Source of the DNA: Tunturiibacter gelidiferens
Lineage (GTDB): Bacteria > Acidobacteriota > Terriglobia > Terriglobales > Acidobacteriaceae
NCBI RefSeq assembly: GCF_014201335.1
Contig: NZ_JACHEB010000008.1
Coordinates: forward strand, 1 to 64,000
Direction of reading: 5' to 3'
DNA length: 64,000 nt
Shown piece by piece: positions 55,921-64,000 of the stretch. A program made the position numbers and the translations under genes. Numbering within the stretch: position 1 is the stretch's first letter; each line of letters starts with the position of its first letter. Below the pieces are notes generated by a model that made no database searches, was not told where the DNA came from, and saw only the letters and a program-made list of their open reading frames with translations.

Positions 55921-58512
55921 TCAGTTCCCGCTGACTTTTAGATTCACATCCGTCTTCAACGACAACGACTCCACCGAATCACCCACAGAAACAGTGAATC
56001 GATTCGATCCTATCGCCCACCTCTTGGCCGCGATATCGTAGTAAGAAAACGACCGCGCATCCAACGGAATCTCCACACGCTTCGTCTCGCCTGGCGACAG
56101 CTCTATCCGCTCGAAGCCTTTCAGTTCGTGCTCTGGCCGCGGCACCTTAGGATGCTCCTCTGTTACATACAGTTGAGCGACTTCGGCCCCTTTACGTGAG
56201 CCTGTATTGGTCACGTCGAAGCGCGCAACCGCGTGAATCTCACCGCCTTCATCTTTCTGATCGAACGTCAGGTTTGTAAATTTGAACGTCGTATAAGAGA
56301 GACCAAATCCGAAAGGAAACAATGGCTTGATCTTGTTCTTTTCATACCCTCGATATCCGACGAAGATGCCTTCTTTATAATCAACACGTTTGGAGTCGCC
56401 TGCAGGATAGTAATTGGCAAACGTCGGATTATCCGCTTCTTTTCTCTCAAACGTTGCCGGCAGATGTCCGGAAGGGTTAACGTCACCGAACAAAATCTCT
56501 GCTAACGCCTGTCCACCCGCCTGCCCTGCATACCAGGTCTCCAACACTGCGGGCACGTCATCAATCCATTTCGTAAAATCCACATTCCCGCCCGACGTAA
56601 TCGCAACCACCACCTTTGGGTTCGCCGCGGCTATCTCACGAATCAGCTCGCTCTGGCCATACGGCAGCGAAAAAGTTCTGTCACCACCTTCGCTCTCACT
56701 CTCCTGCTGAAACCCGGCTGTGACGAGTACTACGTCTGCCTTTGCAGCAAGCTTCACCGCTTCCGGCCTCACCACCTTGTTCTCCGGTACGATCGCAAGC
56801 GCCACGTGGCCGCCAATAGGAGTCTTCTGCCACTCCTCTACAACTACCTTATGAGGGCCGGCCGGAAGGTCCAACGTTATATGTGGTTGAAATGCGCGCA
56901 CGATCCTCCAGTTGTCGATCACTAGCTTGCCGTCCACATACACGCGATTTCCAGAGCCCTCCCCAGAATCCTCCAGAGCAAAGATGTATTTAGTCGCAGT
57001 AGCGGCGTTATAAAAACCAGTGAGGCGATGCGAGATTTGCGATGGCGGCGAGTTGAACAGCATCTCCATCACAGCATCAATATCCGCAATGGCCTGTTTG
57101 ATGGTAAGTCCGGCCAACACAGCATGTCGCGTAACTGTCGTCGAAACGGGAGATCCCGAAAGATCAAGATTATTGAAGCTTTCAAGCTTGAGCCCCGCCT
57201 TACTGCCCTTTGCCTCCGTCGTAAACTCCGTAGCGCTCGCCAAAGATGACAAAGTAGGGACACCGCTGTCGTACTGCACTGTCGCCGACGCGCCAAACTC
57301 ATTGGAGATGCCCTCAAGCGCGCTCACTTGGTGGAATGGCACCACACCCGCGCTTCCTCCGCCTACAGGAACGCCCGGATAACCATCCGGCCCAACAATC
57401 AAAATCGTCTTCACCGCTGACTTATCCAACGGCAGCAGATTGCCAGAGTTCTTCAACAGCACTGCTCCCTCGCGAGCCGCATCGAGCGCAACCGTATTAT
57501 TCTTCGCATCGACAAACGAGATGGACGTGTCGCGCTGATCGCGAGTCAGCCATCCATAGGAAGCCGCTGTCTCGAGGATACGTCGCACCTTCTCGTCGAT
57601 CGTTGCCTCGGACACCTTTCCTGCTTGAATCGCCGGACCAAGGTTCGCGTTGTTCATGAACTTCCCAGTCGGCTCCTCGATATCGAGCCCGCCGTTTGCT
57701 GCCCCAATCGCGTCGTAGGTGGCGTCCCAGTCCGACATCATCACGCCCTTAAATCCCCACTCCTTGCGCATGATCTCGATATTGAAGTATCCGTTCTGTG
57801 TGGCATGAAGCCCATTGATAAGGTTGTAAGAATCCATCACGGCACTCACGTGTCCTTCCTTTACCGCGGCCTCAAATCCCGGCAAATAAATCTCGCGCAG
57901 TGTTCGTTCGTCGATCTCCGTATCTGAGTCGTGTCGCAAAAACTCGCTATTATTTCCCAAGTAATGCTTCACCGTCGCGCTGACACCCTGCTCCTGCATC
58001 CCGGTGATGTAGCCCGCAGCAATCTTTCCCGCAAGAAACGGGTCTTCGCCGAAGTATTCGAAGTTGCGTCCATTGCGCGGAGAACGATAGATATTAATCC
58101 CTGGCCCAAGCATGAAATGAACACCACGCGCACGCGCATCTCGTCCAATTCCGCCTCCTATCCGAGCCGCCAGCGCTGGGTCCCACGAAGCTGCCATGTT
58201 GATTCCAGCCGCGTACGTAGTCGATGGAAACCCCGAGTTTGACCGCGTTCCGTACGGGCCGTCTGACATCTCCAGCGGTGGAATTCCAAGCGCCGGAATA
58301 CCTCGCACCCCAAATCCCGTCCCACCGATGTAGTCGAGCTTTTGCTGAAGCGTCATCTGCTTCACCAAAGAATCTACCTTCTGTTCTTCGGCCGCATCGA
58401 GCGTATGAGGAGCCTGGGCGAATCCTGAACGGTAAGCGACCAGAAGGGCCGCACTAAGAGTAACCGTCATTAGGAAAGAAGAACGAAACGGGCTGACGCG
58501 CTTTGAGTTCAT
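55921..58512 (-). CDS. exported glycoside hydrolase family 3 enzyme with PA14 insert
   Basis: 863 residues from the ATG at 58512 (GAGG upstream); the frame extends to 58590. Signal peptide with SGFAQAPHTL cleavage region. TIM-barrel domain with LEMSDGPYGTRS, KHYLGNNSE and nucleophile Asp in GVMMSDWDATYDA (about D261); alpha/beta sandwich; PA14 insert (FYNAATATKYIFALEDSGEG); C-terminal fibronectin-III-like domain (SYTTFKFTNLTF). Beta-glucosidase or beta-xylosidase-type specificity cannot be told apart. Same architecture as the gene at 13851, clearly only a distant paralogue. Confidence 0.93.
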   Translation of the reverse strand: MNSKRVSPFRSSFLMTVTLSAALLVAYRSGFAQAPHTLDAAEEQKVDSLVKQMTLQQKLDYIGGTGFGVRGIPALGIPPLEMSDGPYGTRSNSGFPSTTYAAGINMAASWDPALAARIGGGIGRDARARGVHFMLGPGINIYRSPRNGRNFEYFGEDPFLAGKIAAGYITGMQEQGVSATVKHYLGNNSEFLRHDSDTEIDERTLREIYLPGFEAAVKEGHVSAVMDSYNLINGLHATQNGYFNIEIMRKEWGFKGVMMSDWDATYDAIGAANGGLDIEEPTGKFMNNANLGPAIQAGKVSEATIDEKVRRILETAASYGWLTRDQRDTSISFVDAKNNTVALDAAREGAVLLKNSGNLLPLDKSAVKTILIVGPDGYPGVPVGGGSAGVVPFHQVSALEGISNEFGASATVQYDSGVPTLSSLASATEFTTEAKGSKAGLKLESFNNLDLSGSPVSTTVTRHAVLAGLTIKQAIADIDAVMEMLFNSPPSQISHRLTGFYNAATATKYIFALEDSGEGSGNRVYVDGKLVIDNWRIVRAFQPHITLDLPAGPHKVVVEEWQKTPIGGHVALAIVPENKVVRPEAVKLAAKADVVLVTAGFQQESESEGGDRTFSLPYGQSELIREIAAANPKVVVAITSGGNVDFTKWIDDVPAVLETWYAGQAGGQALAEILFGDVNPSGHLPATFERKEADNPTFANYYPAGDSKRVDYKEGIFVGYRGYEKNKIKPLFPFGFGLSYTTFKFTNLTFDQKDEGGEIHAVARFDVTNTGSRKGAEVAQLYVTEEHPKVPRPEHELKGFERIELSPGETKRVEIPLDARSFSYYDIAAKRWAIGSNRFTVSVGDSVESLSLKTDVNLKVSGN

Positions 58513-58721
58513 AAAAGTGTTTCCTCGTTGTTGCCAAATTGTAAATGCAATATCTGGTGTCCCATCCAGCCTCGCCGCATCTGTAAGCATTCAAGCCACG
58601 CACGAAATGTCCCTTTCTACACCGGGTTAACTCCGCTCAATCGTGGGATTCTACCGAACGTGCACCAGCATGCGCAGACCAATGCTTCACGCCTTTTGTA
58701 ACGCGAGCAACTGTCCTGCCT

Positions 58722-59270
58722 TCAACGCACCCCGTCTGTACGCAGATCACGGTCAAGCTCGTATTCACTCTGCACCAAGCCACCCTTATAGCAGCGCGTC
58801 GCAACGTGGCGGAGACTGATGTCGCGCGGCGCCGGACCGAACAACGGGATACCTGCTCCGATCAATATTGGCACCCGTGTGATCACCATTCGGTCGACCA
58901 GGCCGGCCGCTAGAAACCGCTGAATAGTGATGCCGCCATCGACATAAGCGTGTTTGAAGCCGCGATCTTTGAGCTTCGCCACGATTTCGGCTGGTTCACC
59001 GGACATCTGTTCGACCACTCCGCCTTTGACGGATGAGAAATTGAACACACCACTGCTAAGCACGACTACCGGCTTTTTCCCGTAAGGCCATCCGCCAAAT
59101 GTCAGCACCACCTCGAAGGTTTTGCGGCCGATAACAATGACGTCGACGCTACCATAGAATTCGTCAAAACCATGCGGCTCCTGCTCCCCGGCATCCAAAA
59201 AATCGAGCGAGTGGTCAGGCCGAGCCAGAAAGCCATCGACGCTCACTCCGCAGAATACCGAGATCTTCAC
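58722..59270 (-). CDS. dihydrofolate-reductase-like protein (RibD C-terminal family)
   Basis: 182 residues, GTG start behind GGGAGG. The fold is recognised by ISVFCGVSVDGFLARPDHSLDFL (split VFCGVSVDGFLARPD, HSLDFL), VDVIVIGRKTFEVVLTFGGWPYG and KHAYVDGGITIQRFLAAGLVD. These are NADPH-dependent reductases, role usually unknown. It stands alone between two larger genes. Confidence 0.85.
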   Translation of the reverse strand: MKISVFCGVSVDGFLARPDHSLDFLDAGEQEPHGFDEFYGSVDVIVIGRKTFEVVLTFGGWPYGKKPVVVLSSGVFNFSSVKGGVVEQMSGEPAEIVAKLKDRGFKHAYVDGGITIQRFLAAGLVDRMVITRVPILIGAGIPLFGPAPRDISLRHVATRCYKGGLVQSEYELDRDLRTDGVR

Positions 59271-59426
59271 AGCACACCTCCCAATTCAGATAGATGAGTC
59301 TAGTTACCCGAATTTGGCTCCGTCAACATGGCGTTTCGCCAGTCCATGCTTGAGGCACCGTTACAGTCTGCCTGCAGCAGGCATCAAGTGAGCACCTGAC
59401 AATTGCCTCCCTCATCTCTTCAACAT

Positions 59427-60818
59427 TCAGCAGTCAGCCGCCAACAAAATGCGCAGATCTCGCAGATTGTTTCCAGTCACGCCTGTTACGATGGACAAGC
59501 CAACTCTCTCGAAAAAAGTACCAGAGTCGAACCGTTGCAAAGCATCCCAAGCCTGTGACAACCGGCTCTCCTCACCAAATAGAGTCTTCTCGTCGACAAC
59601 TGCACCTGCGGCGAAGCTGTTCCCATCGATGCCGTCTGTACCGGCAGAGAGAACCGCGACGGAAGCATCCGACGGTCTCAGCAAAGTTGCCGCATAAAGT
59701 GCGAACTGCTGATTGCGTCCGCCGGTTCCCACTTTTTCGCCCCCTTCTGCGCAAGAAAGATCAGATGCCCTTGGTAGCTCAACCGTCACCTCTCCCGACG
59801 AGATGAGGCAGACACGACTGTGTTGCCGCCTGAGTTCCTGAAGGCGCCCAAGTAGATACTCGGCAGCATCCTTGTAGTTCCAATCGTCACAAGCATTGTC
59901 CACGACCGCGTAAAATCCAAGAGCTTCGGCACGTTGTCCCACGATCGCTGCCAGTGCATCGGGCGATAGGAGTGTCACCGCCTTTGAGGTGAGATTTCCA
60001 GGTTTGGGCGTTTCTACGAGTTGGGCCGATGAAAAAAATTGCTTCACCGAGGCCGGAAATCTCTCCAGCAACTGATATCGCGCCAGAATCTCTTTGCATT
60101 GATCAACAGTAGAAGTATCAGGCAGCGTAGGCCCAGATCCTAAGGCGTCTAGATGGCCCAATGGCACATCTGAGATAAGCATGGAGTAACTTAGAATCCC
60201 TTTAGCCTCGAGGGCCAGCCGCCCCCCTTTGACCGCGGAAAAATGTTTGCGAACACAATTTATCTCAGCAATCGAACCACCGCAATGTACCAGCTCCCGA
60301 TGGAACTTCACCGTGTCTTCAAGCGAGATCCCGGTATCGAGGGGCAACTCCATCATTGCAGAGGCCCCGCCGCTTATAAGAAACAGACACAGCGAGTCGT
60401 CTGTCATTGCAGCCTTTGATCGTAGTGACCGGACCAGCGCTACCGCCGCCTCCGCTCCATCGAACGATGCTTGATTTGGTGTCGGGTGACCTCCAGCAAA
60501 AAACTGAAAGCCTGAAGGAAGATCCGGCTGCTCATCGTTTGTAATCACTACTCCAGACAGATCGCACTGAGTCAACCCCCTCAGTGATGGCAGCAATGCT
60601 TTGAGCAGCGCAGATGTGGCTTTACCAACAGCCACCACTCCAATACGGCGAACACAGTCAAGGTCGATCGCATCGTCGCCAACGGCTAGAAATGTCTTGC
60701 CCGCTCTTGCCTCTCGTTTTACCCCACGAGTAAATGCCTGCTCGACGCTGCAATCCGCGAGAGACTGCAGGAAGAGACTATAAGCAACCTCTCGTAACCC
60801 CGACTTAGTCGCCATCAT
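59427..60818 (-). CDS. glycerate 2-kinase (GckA/TtuD, MOFRL family)
   Basis: 463 residues. Phosphorylates D-glycerate to 2-phosphoglycerate. DUF4147 domain with VVAVGKATSALLKALLP, FAGGHPTPNQASFDGA and LFLISGGASAMMELP, plus C-terminal MOFRL domain with FALYAATLL and AVLSAGTDGIDGNSFAAGAV. A second ATG lies three bases on. Divergent from the reductase gene at 61012 with 193 bases between; the two perform consecutive steps from tartronate semialdehyde. Confidence 0.9.
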   Translation of the reverse strand: MMATKSGLREVAYSLFLQSLADCSVEQAFTRGVKREARAGKTFLAVGDDAIDLDCVRRIGVVAVGKATSALLKALLPSLRGLTQCDLSGVVITNDEQPDLPSGFQFFAGGHPTPNQASFDGAEAAVALVRSLRSKAAMTDDSLCLFLISGGASAMMELPLDTGISLEDTVKFHRELVHCGGSIAEINCVRKHFSAVKGGRLALEAKGILSYSMLISDVPLGHLDALGSGPTLPDTSTVDQCKEILARYQLLERFPASVKQFFSSAQLVETPKPGNLTSKAVTLLSPDALAAIVGQRAEALGFYAVVDNACDDWNYKDAAEYLLGRLQELRRQHSRVCLISSGEVTVELPRASDLSCAEGGEKVGTGGRNQQFALYAATLLRPSDASVAVLSAGTDGIDGNSFAAGAVVDEKTLFGEESRLSQAWDALQRFDSGTFFERVGLSIVTGVTGNNLRDLRILLAADC

Positions 60819-61011
60819 GCAGCCACACTCCAGTACTTCGGCCGTAGTAGAACAGCATTCGAATTGCTTCCCAAGAAAACCCGAGCTACTTCACTCAAGA
60901 TTCCCACAAAATTTTCTGCATGGTGGAGCAACGTCGGCGACGTAGACGATACTAGTCAGAGATTCACACTATCGTCAAAAACTTCTCCATGTTCTAGAGG
61001 ATCAAAACCAT

Positions 61012-61920
61012 ATGGCAAAACTTGGATTTCTTGGTTTAGGAATTATGGGTGGCCCAATGGCCCTTCATCTCATTGAAGCGGGACATCAGGTCGCTCTATG
61101 GTCGTTCACTAAAGCGAAAGTCGAGACCCTCGCAGTCAAAGGTGGCATTGCCTGTGCTACACCCGCAGAGGTAGCACGGCAAAGTGACATCATCTTCCTC
61201 TGTGTCGGCAACACAGAGATGTCGCGCAAGGCAATCCTTGGCAAAGATGGTCTCGCGGAGACCGCCGCCAAAGCGTCCATCATCGTAGACTGCAGTACCG
61301 TCTCGCCGTCTGCCAGCCGTACAATCGCCGCTGAACTCGCCGAGAAAGGTATTGCATTTCTCGACGCTCCCTGCACCGGATCAAAGGGCGGAGCAGAAGC
61401 AGGCACCCTCACCTTCATGGTCGGAGGATCAAAAGACATCTTCGAAAAGGTGCGCCCGTACTTCGAGGCTATGGGCAAGCAGCTCTACTATTGCGGCGGT
61501 TCCGGCATGGGACTTCACGCCAAACTCTCTCAAAATATGATCCTGGGCAATCTCCTCCAGGCTTTCAACGAGAGTCTGATCCTCAGCACCAAAGCCGGAG
61601 TGGATCCCGAGATGATGCTAGACATCCTCAACAACAGCGCCGCCAAATCAGGCTTGATCTCAATCAAAGCGCCTCTGGTGTTCGCCCGAGACTTCACTAC
61701 GAACTTCTCCGTAAAGTGGCTTGAAAAAGACATGGAGTTGATGCTGGAATCCGCAGCAGAACTGAACGTTCCCGTACCGCTCACAGCACTTTCACGACAG
61801 CTCTTTCGTGCAGCCATCGCAAAAGGCTACGGCGAAGAAGACATCTGCGGCTCCATTCGTGTTATGGAAGAGATTGTCGGTTGCACCGTCGCCAGCAAGT
61901 CAAAGGCGCAGCAAACCTAA
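61012..61920 (+). CDS. NAD-dependent 2-hydroxy-3-oxopropionate reductase family (tartronate semialdehyde reductase)
   Basis: 302 residues, AGAGG upstream. Nucleotide site KLGFLGLGIMGGPMALHLIEAG (split KLGFLGLGIMGG, PMALHLIEAG); substrate motif FLDAPCTGSKGGAEAGTLTFMVGG (split DAPCTGSKGGAEAGTL); catalytic Lys in GLHAKLSQNMILGN. The beta-hydroxyacid dehydrogenase family also includes 3-hydroxyisobutyrate and succinic semialdehyde reductases. The divergent glycerate kinase makes the tartronate semialdehyde to glycerate role the best guess. Confidence 0.85.
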   Translation: MAKLGFLGLGIMGGPMALHLIEAGHQVALWSFTKAKVETLAVKGGIACATPAEVARQSDIIFLCVGNTEMSRKAILGKDGLAETAAKASIIVDCSTVSPSASRTIAAELAEKGIAFLDAPCTGSKGGAEAGTLTFMVGGSKDIFEKVRPYFEAMGKQLYYCGGSGMGLHAKLSQNMILGNLLQAFNESLILSTKAGVDPEMMLDILNNSAAKSGLISIKAPLVFARDFTTNFSVKWLEKDMELMLESAAELNVPVPLTALSRQLFRAAIAKGYGEEDICGSIRVMEEIVGCTVASKSKAQQT

Positions 61921-62037
61921 TCGGCATCGCTGCAACATCAGTCGGCGTCGCCTCCCTGCACCATCTGAAAACAAGACAAATTTTCTGACTGAGACTATGG
62001 TTGGAAACAGCGGTTTAACTCCATGACGCGAGGATCG

Positions 62038-63390
62038 ATGCACGTGCTGAATCGTAGAAGCTTCTTGAAAATAGCAGGAACAGCAACCGCGGAGACCTTA
62101 CTGGCGCCAAAGATTTACGCTCTCGCAGCAGGCCAGGCCACACCTGCCGCCCCCATTGCGGCCAACGACCACATACAGTTCGCACTCATTGGTGCCGGCA
62201 TTCAAGGCCAAGGTGACACAAAGGTCGCCGTTCAAGTTCCAGGCGTGAAGCTGGTGGCGGTGGCAGACTGCTATGACGGCCGACTCGAACGCAGCAAGGA
62301 GCTCTGGGGCAACGACATCTTCACTACGCGCGACTACAAAGAGATCCTGGCTCGCAAGGATATCGACGCTGTCCTCATCGCCACGCCGGACCATTGGCAC
62401 AAGCAGGCGGCCATCGACGCAATGAACGCCGGCAAGGACGTCTACTGCGAGAAGCCGATGATCCATCTCTACTCCGACGGCCCTGAGATGATCGAGACCG
62501 CCCACAAGACCAATCGCATCATTCAGGTCGGAAGCCAGCGCGTAAGCTCGATGATCTACGCGAAGGCAAAAGAGCTCCTGGCATCCGGCGCCATCGGCCA
62601 ACTCAACATGGTCACAGCGCGATGGGATCGCAACTCATCTCTAGGCGCATGGAACTACACCGTCCCTCTGGACGCATCAACTGAAACCTGCGACTGGCCG
62701 CGCTTCCAGGGATCTGCGCCCAAAATTCCTTTCGACGCAGATCACTTCTTTCAATGGCGCAAGTGGAAGGCATATGGAAGCGGTGTAGCCGGAGATCTCT
62801 TTGTGCACCTCTTCAGTGGCACTCACTTCATCACCGGAACAAATGGCCCGACCCGCGCGATGGCAACTGGAGGCCTCCGATTTTGGAAGGATGGGCGCGA
62901 CGTTCCCGACGTAATGCTGGGCCTCTTCGACTACCAGGAAGGATTTAACCTCAGCCTGCGTGTCAACTTTGTCGACGGCGGCGAAGAGAGTGAAGGTCTC
63001 ATCTTTACCGGATCGGAAGGCACCATGGAGATTGGCGGCAACGCAGTCAGCGTAAACCGAGTACCGCTCCAAAAAGATCCGGGCTACATCGTTGGAACAT
63101 TTCCCGAAGCAATGCAAAAGCGCATTATTGAAAGCTACCGGGAGAAGTACCCGACCTCACATCCTTCGGGAACCCCTTCCCCTGGGTATGAAAAATATGT
63201 TGCTCCCGCCGGATATAGCGACAGCTACGACCACTTCAATAACTTCTTTTCATCTGTTCGCACACGGAAGCCCGTTGTCGAAGACGCAGTGTTTGGCTTC
63301 CGGGCAGCGGGAGCCGCCCTGTTGAGCAATCTCAGCATGGAACGCGGCGAAGTAGTGAAGTGGAATCCGGACGCGATGAAGCTCGTGTAG
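62038..63390 (+). CDS. Tat-exported Gfo/Idh/MocA-family oxidoreductase
   Basis: 450 residues from the ATG at 62038 (CGAGG upstream); an ATG at 62023 would add five. Tat signal NRRSFLKIAGTATAETLLAP. NAD(P) site FALIGAGIQGQGDTKVA with catalytic region VYCEKPMIH; C-terminal domain with FFQWRKWKAYGSGVAGDLFV. These enzymes oxidise or reduce sugars and sugar acids; exported ones often work with DUF1080 hydrolases on 3-keto-glycosides, as here (next gene). In the periplasm the cofactor must be exported already bound. Confidence 0.9.
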   Translation: MHVLNRRSFLKIAGTATAETLLAPKIYALAAGQATPAAPIAANDHIQFALIGAGIQGQGDTKVAVQVPGVKLVAVADCYDGRLERSKELWGNDIFTTRDYKEILARKDIDAVLIATPDHWHKQAAIDAMNAGKDVYCEKPMIHLYSDGPEMIETAHKTNRIIQVGSQRVSSMIYAKAKELLASGAIGQLNMVTARWDRNSSLGAWNYTVPLDASTETCDWPRFQGSAPKIPFDADHFFQWRKWKAYGSGVAGDLFVHLFSGTHFITGTNGPTRAMATGGLRFWKDGRDVPDVMLGLFDYQEGFNLSLRVNFVDGGEESEGLIFTGSEGTMEIGGNAVSVNRVPLQKDPGYIVGTFPEAMQKRIIESYREKYPTSHPSGTPSPGYEKYVAPAGYSDSYDHFNNFFSSVRTRKPVVEDAVFGFRAAGAALLSNLSMERGEVVKWNPDAMKLV

Positions 63391-63434
63391 GCGCCTCTGA
63401 CGAATTCAATACTGAAAGAAAAGGTATCAGTGCG

Positions 63435-64000
63435 ATGAGAATTCTTGTCTTGTTTCTCGGAGTGACGTTTTCAATGCAGGCGGTGCCGCAAAAGATCCCG
63501 CCGCACAAAGCCGCGATTGTATTGTTTGACGGATCGAATCTGGATAACTTCGATACTTTCCTGAAGACGAAGGGACTCAACTCTGACCCCGACCACGTGT
63601 TCAAGCTCGAGAATGGGATGATTCACATCTCTGGAAAAGATATGGGCTACCTCATCACTAGGCAGAGCTATCACGACTTCTATCTGCGCGCCGAATTCAA
63701 ATGGGGCGAGGGAACCTACGGCGAACGCGAGGGAAAAGCCCGCGACAGTGGCATTTTGTTCAACATTCAAGGCGAGCAGAAGGTATGGCCGCGATCAGTT
63801 GAGTTCCAGATCACCGAGGGAGGCACTGGAGACTTCTGGATGACCGATGGAGCCGCTCTCACAGGGCGCAATGGCGAACGTGTCACCGGACCTCCCGGAT
63901 CTTCTCTGAAGATTGATCACTTCGGCAAAGGGCCTACGCAAAACGTAGTTGGTTTTCGCGATGCAGTCGGCGATCTGGAGAAACCGCACGGCCAGTGGAA
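63435..64000 (+). CDS. DUF1080 (3-keto-disaccharide hydrolase) protein, cut by the right edge
   Basis: 188 codons seen, then the window ends. Signal peptide MRILVLFLGVTFSMQAVP. Family phrases: IVLFDGSNLDNFDTFL, HDFYLRAEFKWGEG, DSGILFNIQGEQKVWPRSVE (split) and ITEGGTGDFWM. The fold is a jelly roll; members hydrolyse 3-keto-glycosides or bind sugars. 44 bases after the Gfo/Idh/MocA gene, same strand, so likely one transcript. Confidence 0.9.
   Translation, partial: MRILVLFLGVTFSMQAVPQKIPPHKAAIVLFDGSNLDNFDTFLKTKGLNSDPDHVFKLENGMIHISGKDMGYLITRQSYHDFYLRAEFKWGEGTYGEREGKARDSGILFNIQGEQKVWPRSVEFQITEGGTGDFWMTDGAALTGRNGERVTGPPGSSLKIDHFGKGPTQNVVGFRDAVGDLEKPHGQW

Noticed and set aside
1..64000. CRISPR array or large tandem repeats
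   Set aside because: No regularly spaced direct repeats of CRISPR size were seen, and no cas gene is present.

Overview
The window looks like chromosomal DNA of an Acidobacteriota bacterium, most likely class Terriglobia (Granulicella, Edaphobacter, Terriglobus and relatives). This is inferred from overall protein character: many secreted proteins of unknown function, two large exported GH3 glucosidases, RimO and Smc with extra segments, and Ala/Lys- and Ala/His-rich mini-proteins. No rRNA gene is present to settle it. The DNA is GC-rich, and genes lie in short operons on both strands.

Layout. 1-138 is the tail of an IS30-type transposase. 288-13733 is mostly housekeeping on the + strand: rimO, yacG-pgpA, an NHL-propeller protein, a CHASE3/PAS histidine kinase, a cupin, cinA, plsY-gpsA (phospholipid precursor synthesis), a ketopantoate-reductase-like gene and ftsY. 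13851-16547 is an exported GH3 glucosidase. 17182-19084 holds ribD-ribE, converging on rho and rpoZ with comM upstream of them. 23114-31289 carries serine dehydratase, a thiolase-methyltransferase pair, a 22-residue Lys/Ala-rich protein gene with its own promoter and terminator, a glycine-oxidase-like gene and citrate synthase. 31437-43505 has secreted and small proteins, smc, purC, cvpA, a Fis-type HTH gene, a secretin and a second histidine kinase. tRNA-Gly(GCC) and tRNA-Cys(GCA) lie at 43660-43876.

Right after the tRNAs the character changes. 44196-53916 is accessory: an ECF42-type sigma factor with its DGPF partner, a TlpA-like gene broken by frameshifts, and an unusual locus at 48221-53916. 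That locus has two divergent, clearly paralogous JmjC/cupin_8-like proteins, followed on the + strand by an ABC exporter and a GT-C-type membrane glycosyltransferase. Three TGACAA copies spaced exactly 11 bp apart lie between the divergent pair. This is the best candidate here for an undescribed system.

53917-64000 returns to a carbohydrate theme: a secreted propeller-like protein, a second exported GH3 enzyme, a RibD-C/DHFR-like reductase, glycerate kinase divergent from a tartronate-semialdehyde-reductase-type gene, a Tat-exported Gfo/Idh/MocA oxidoreductase, and a DUF1080 (3-keto-glycoside hydrolase family) gene cut by the right edge. Several genes without a Shine-Dalgarno have a TANNNT hexamer 6-9 bases before ATG, suggesting leaderless transcripts.
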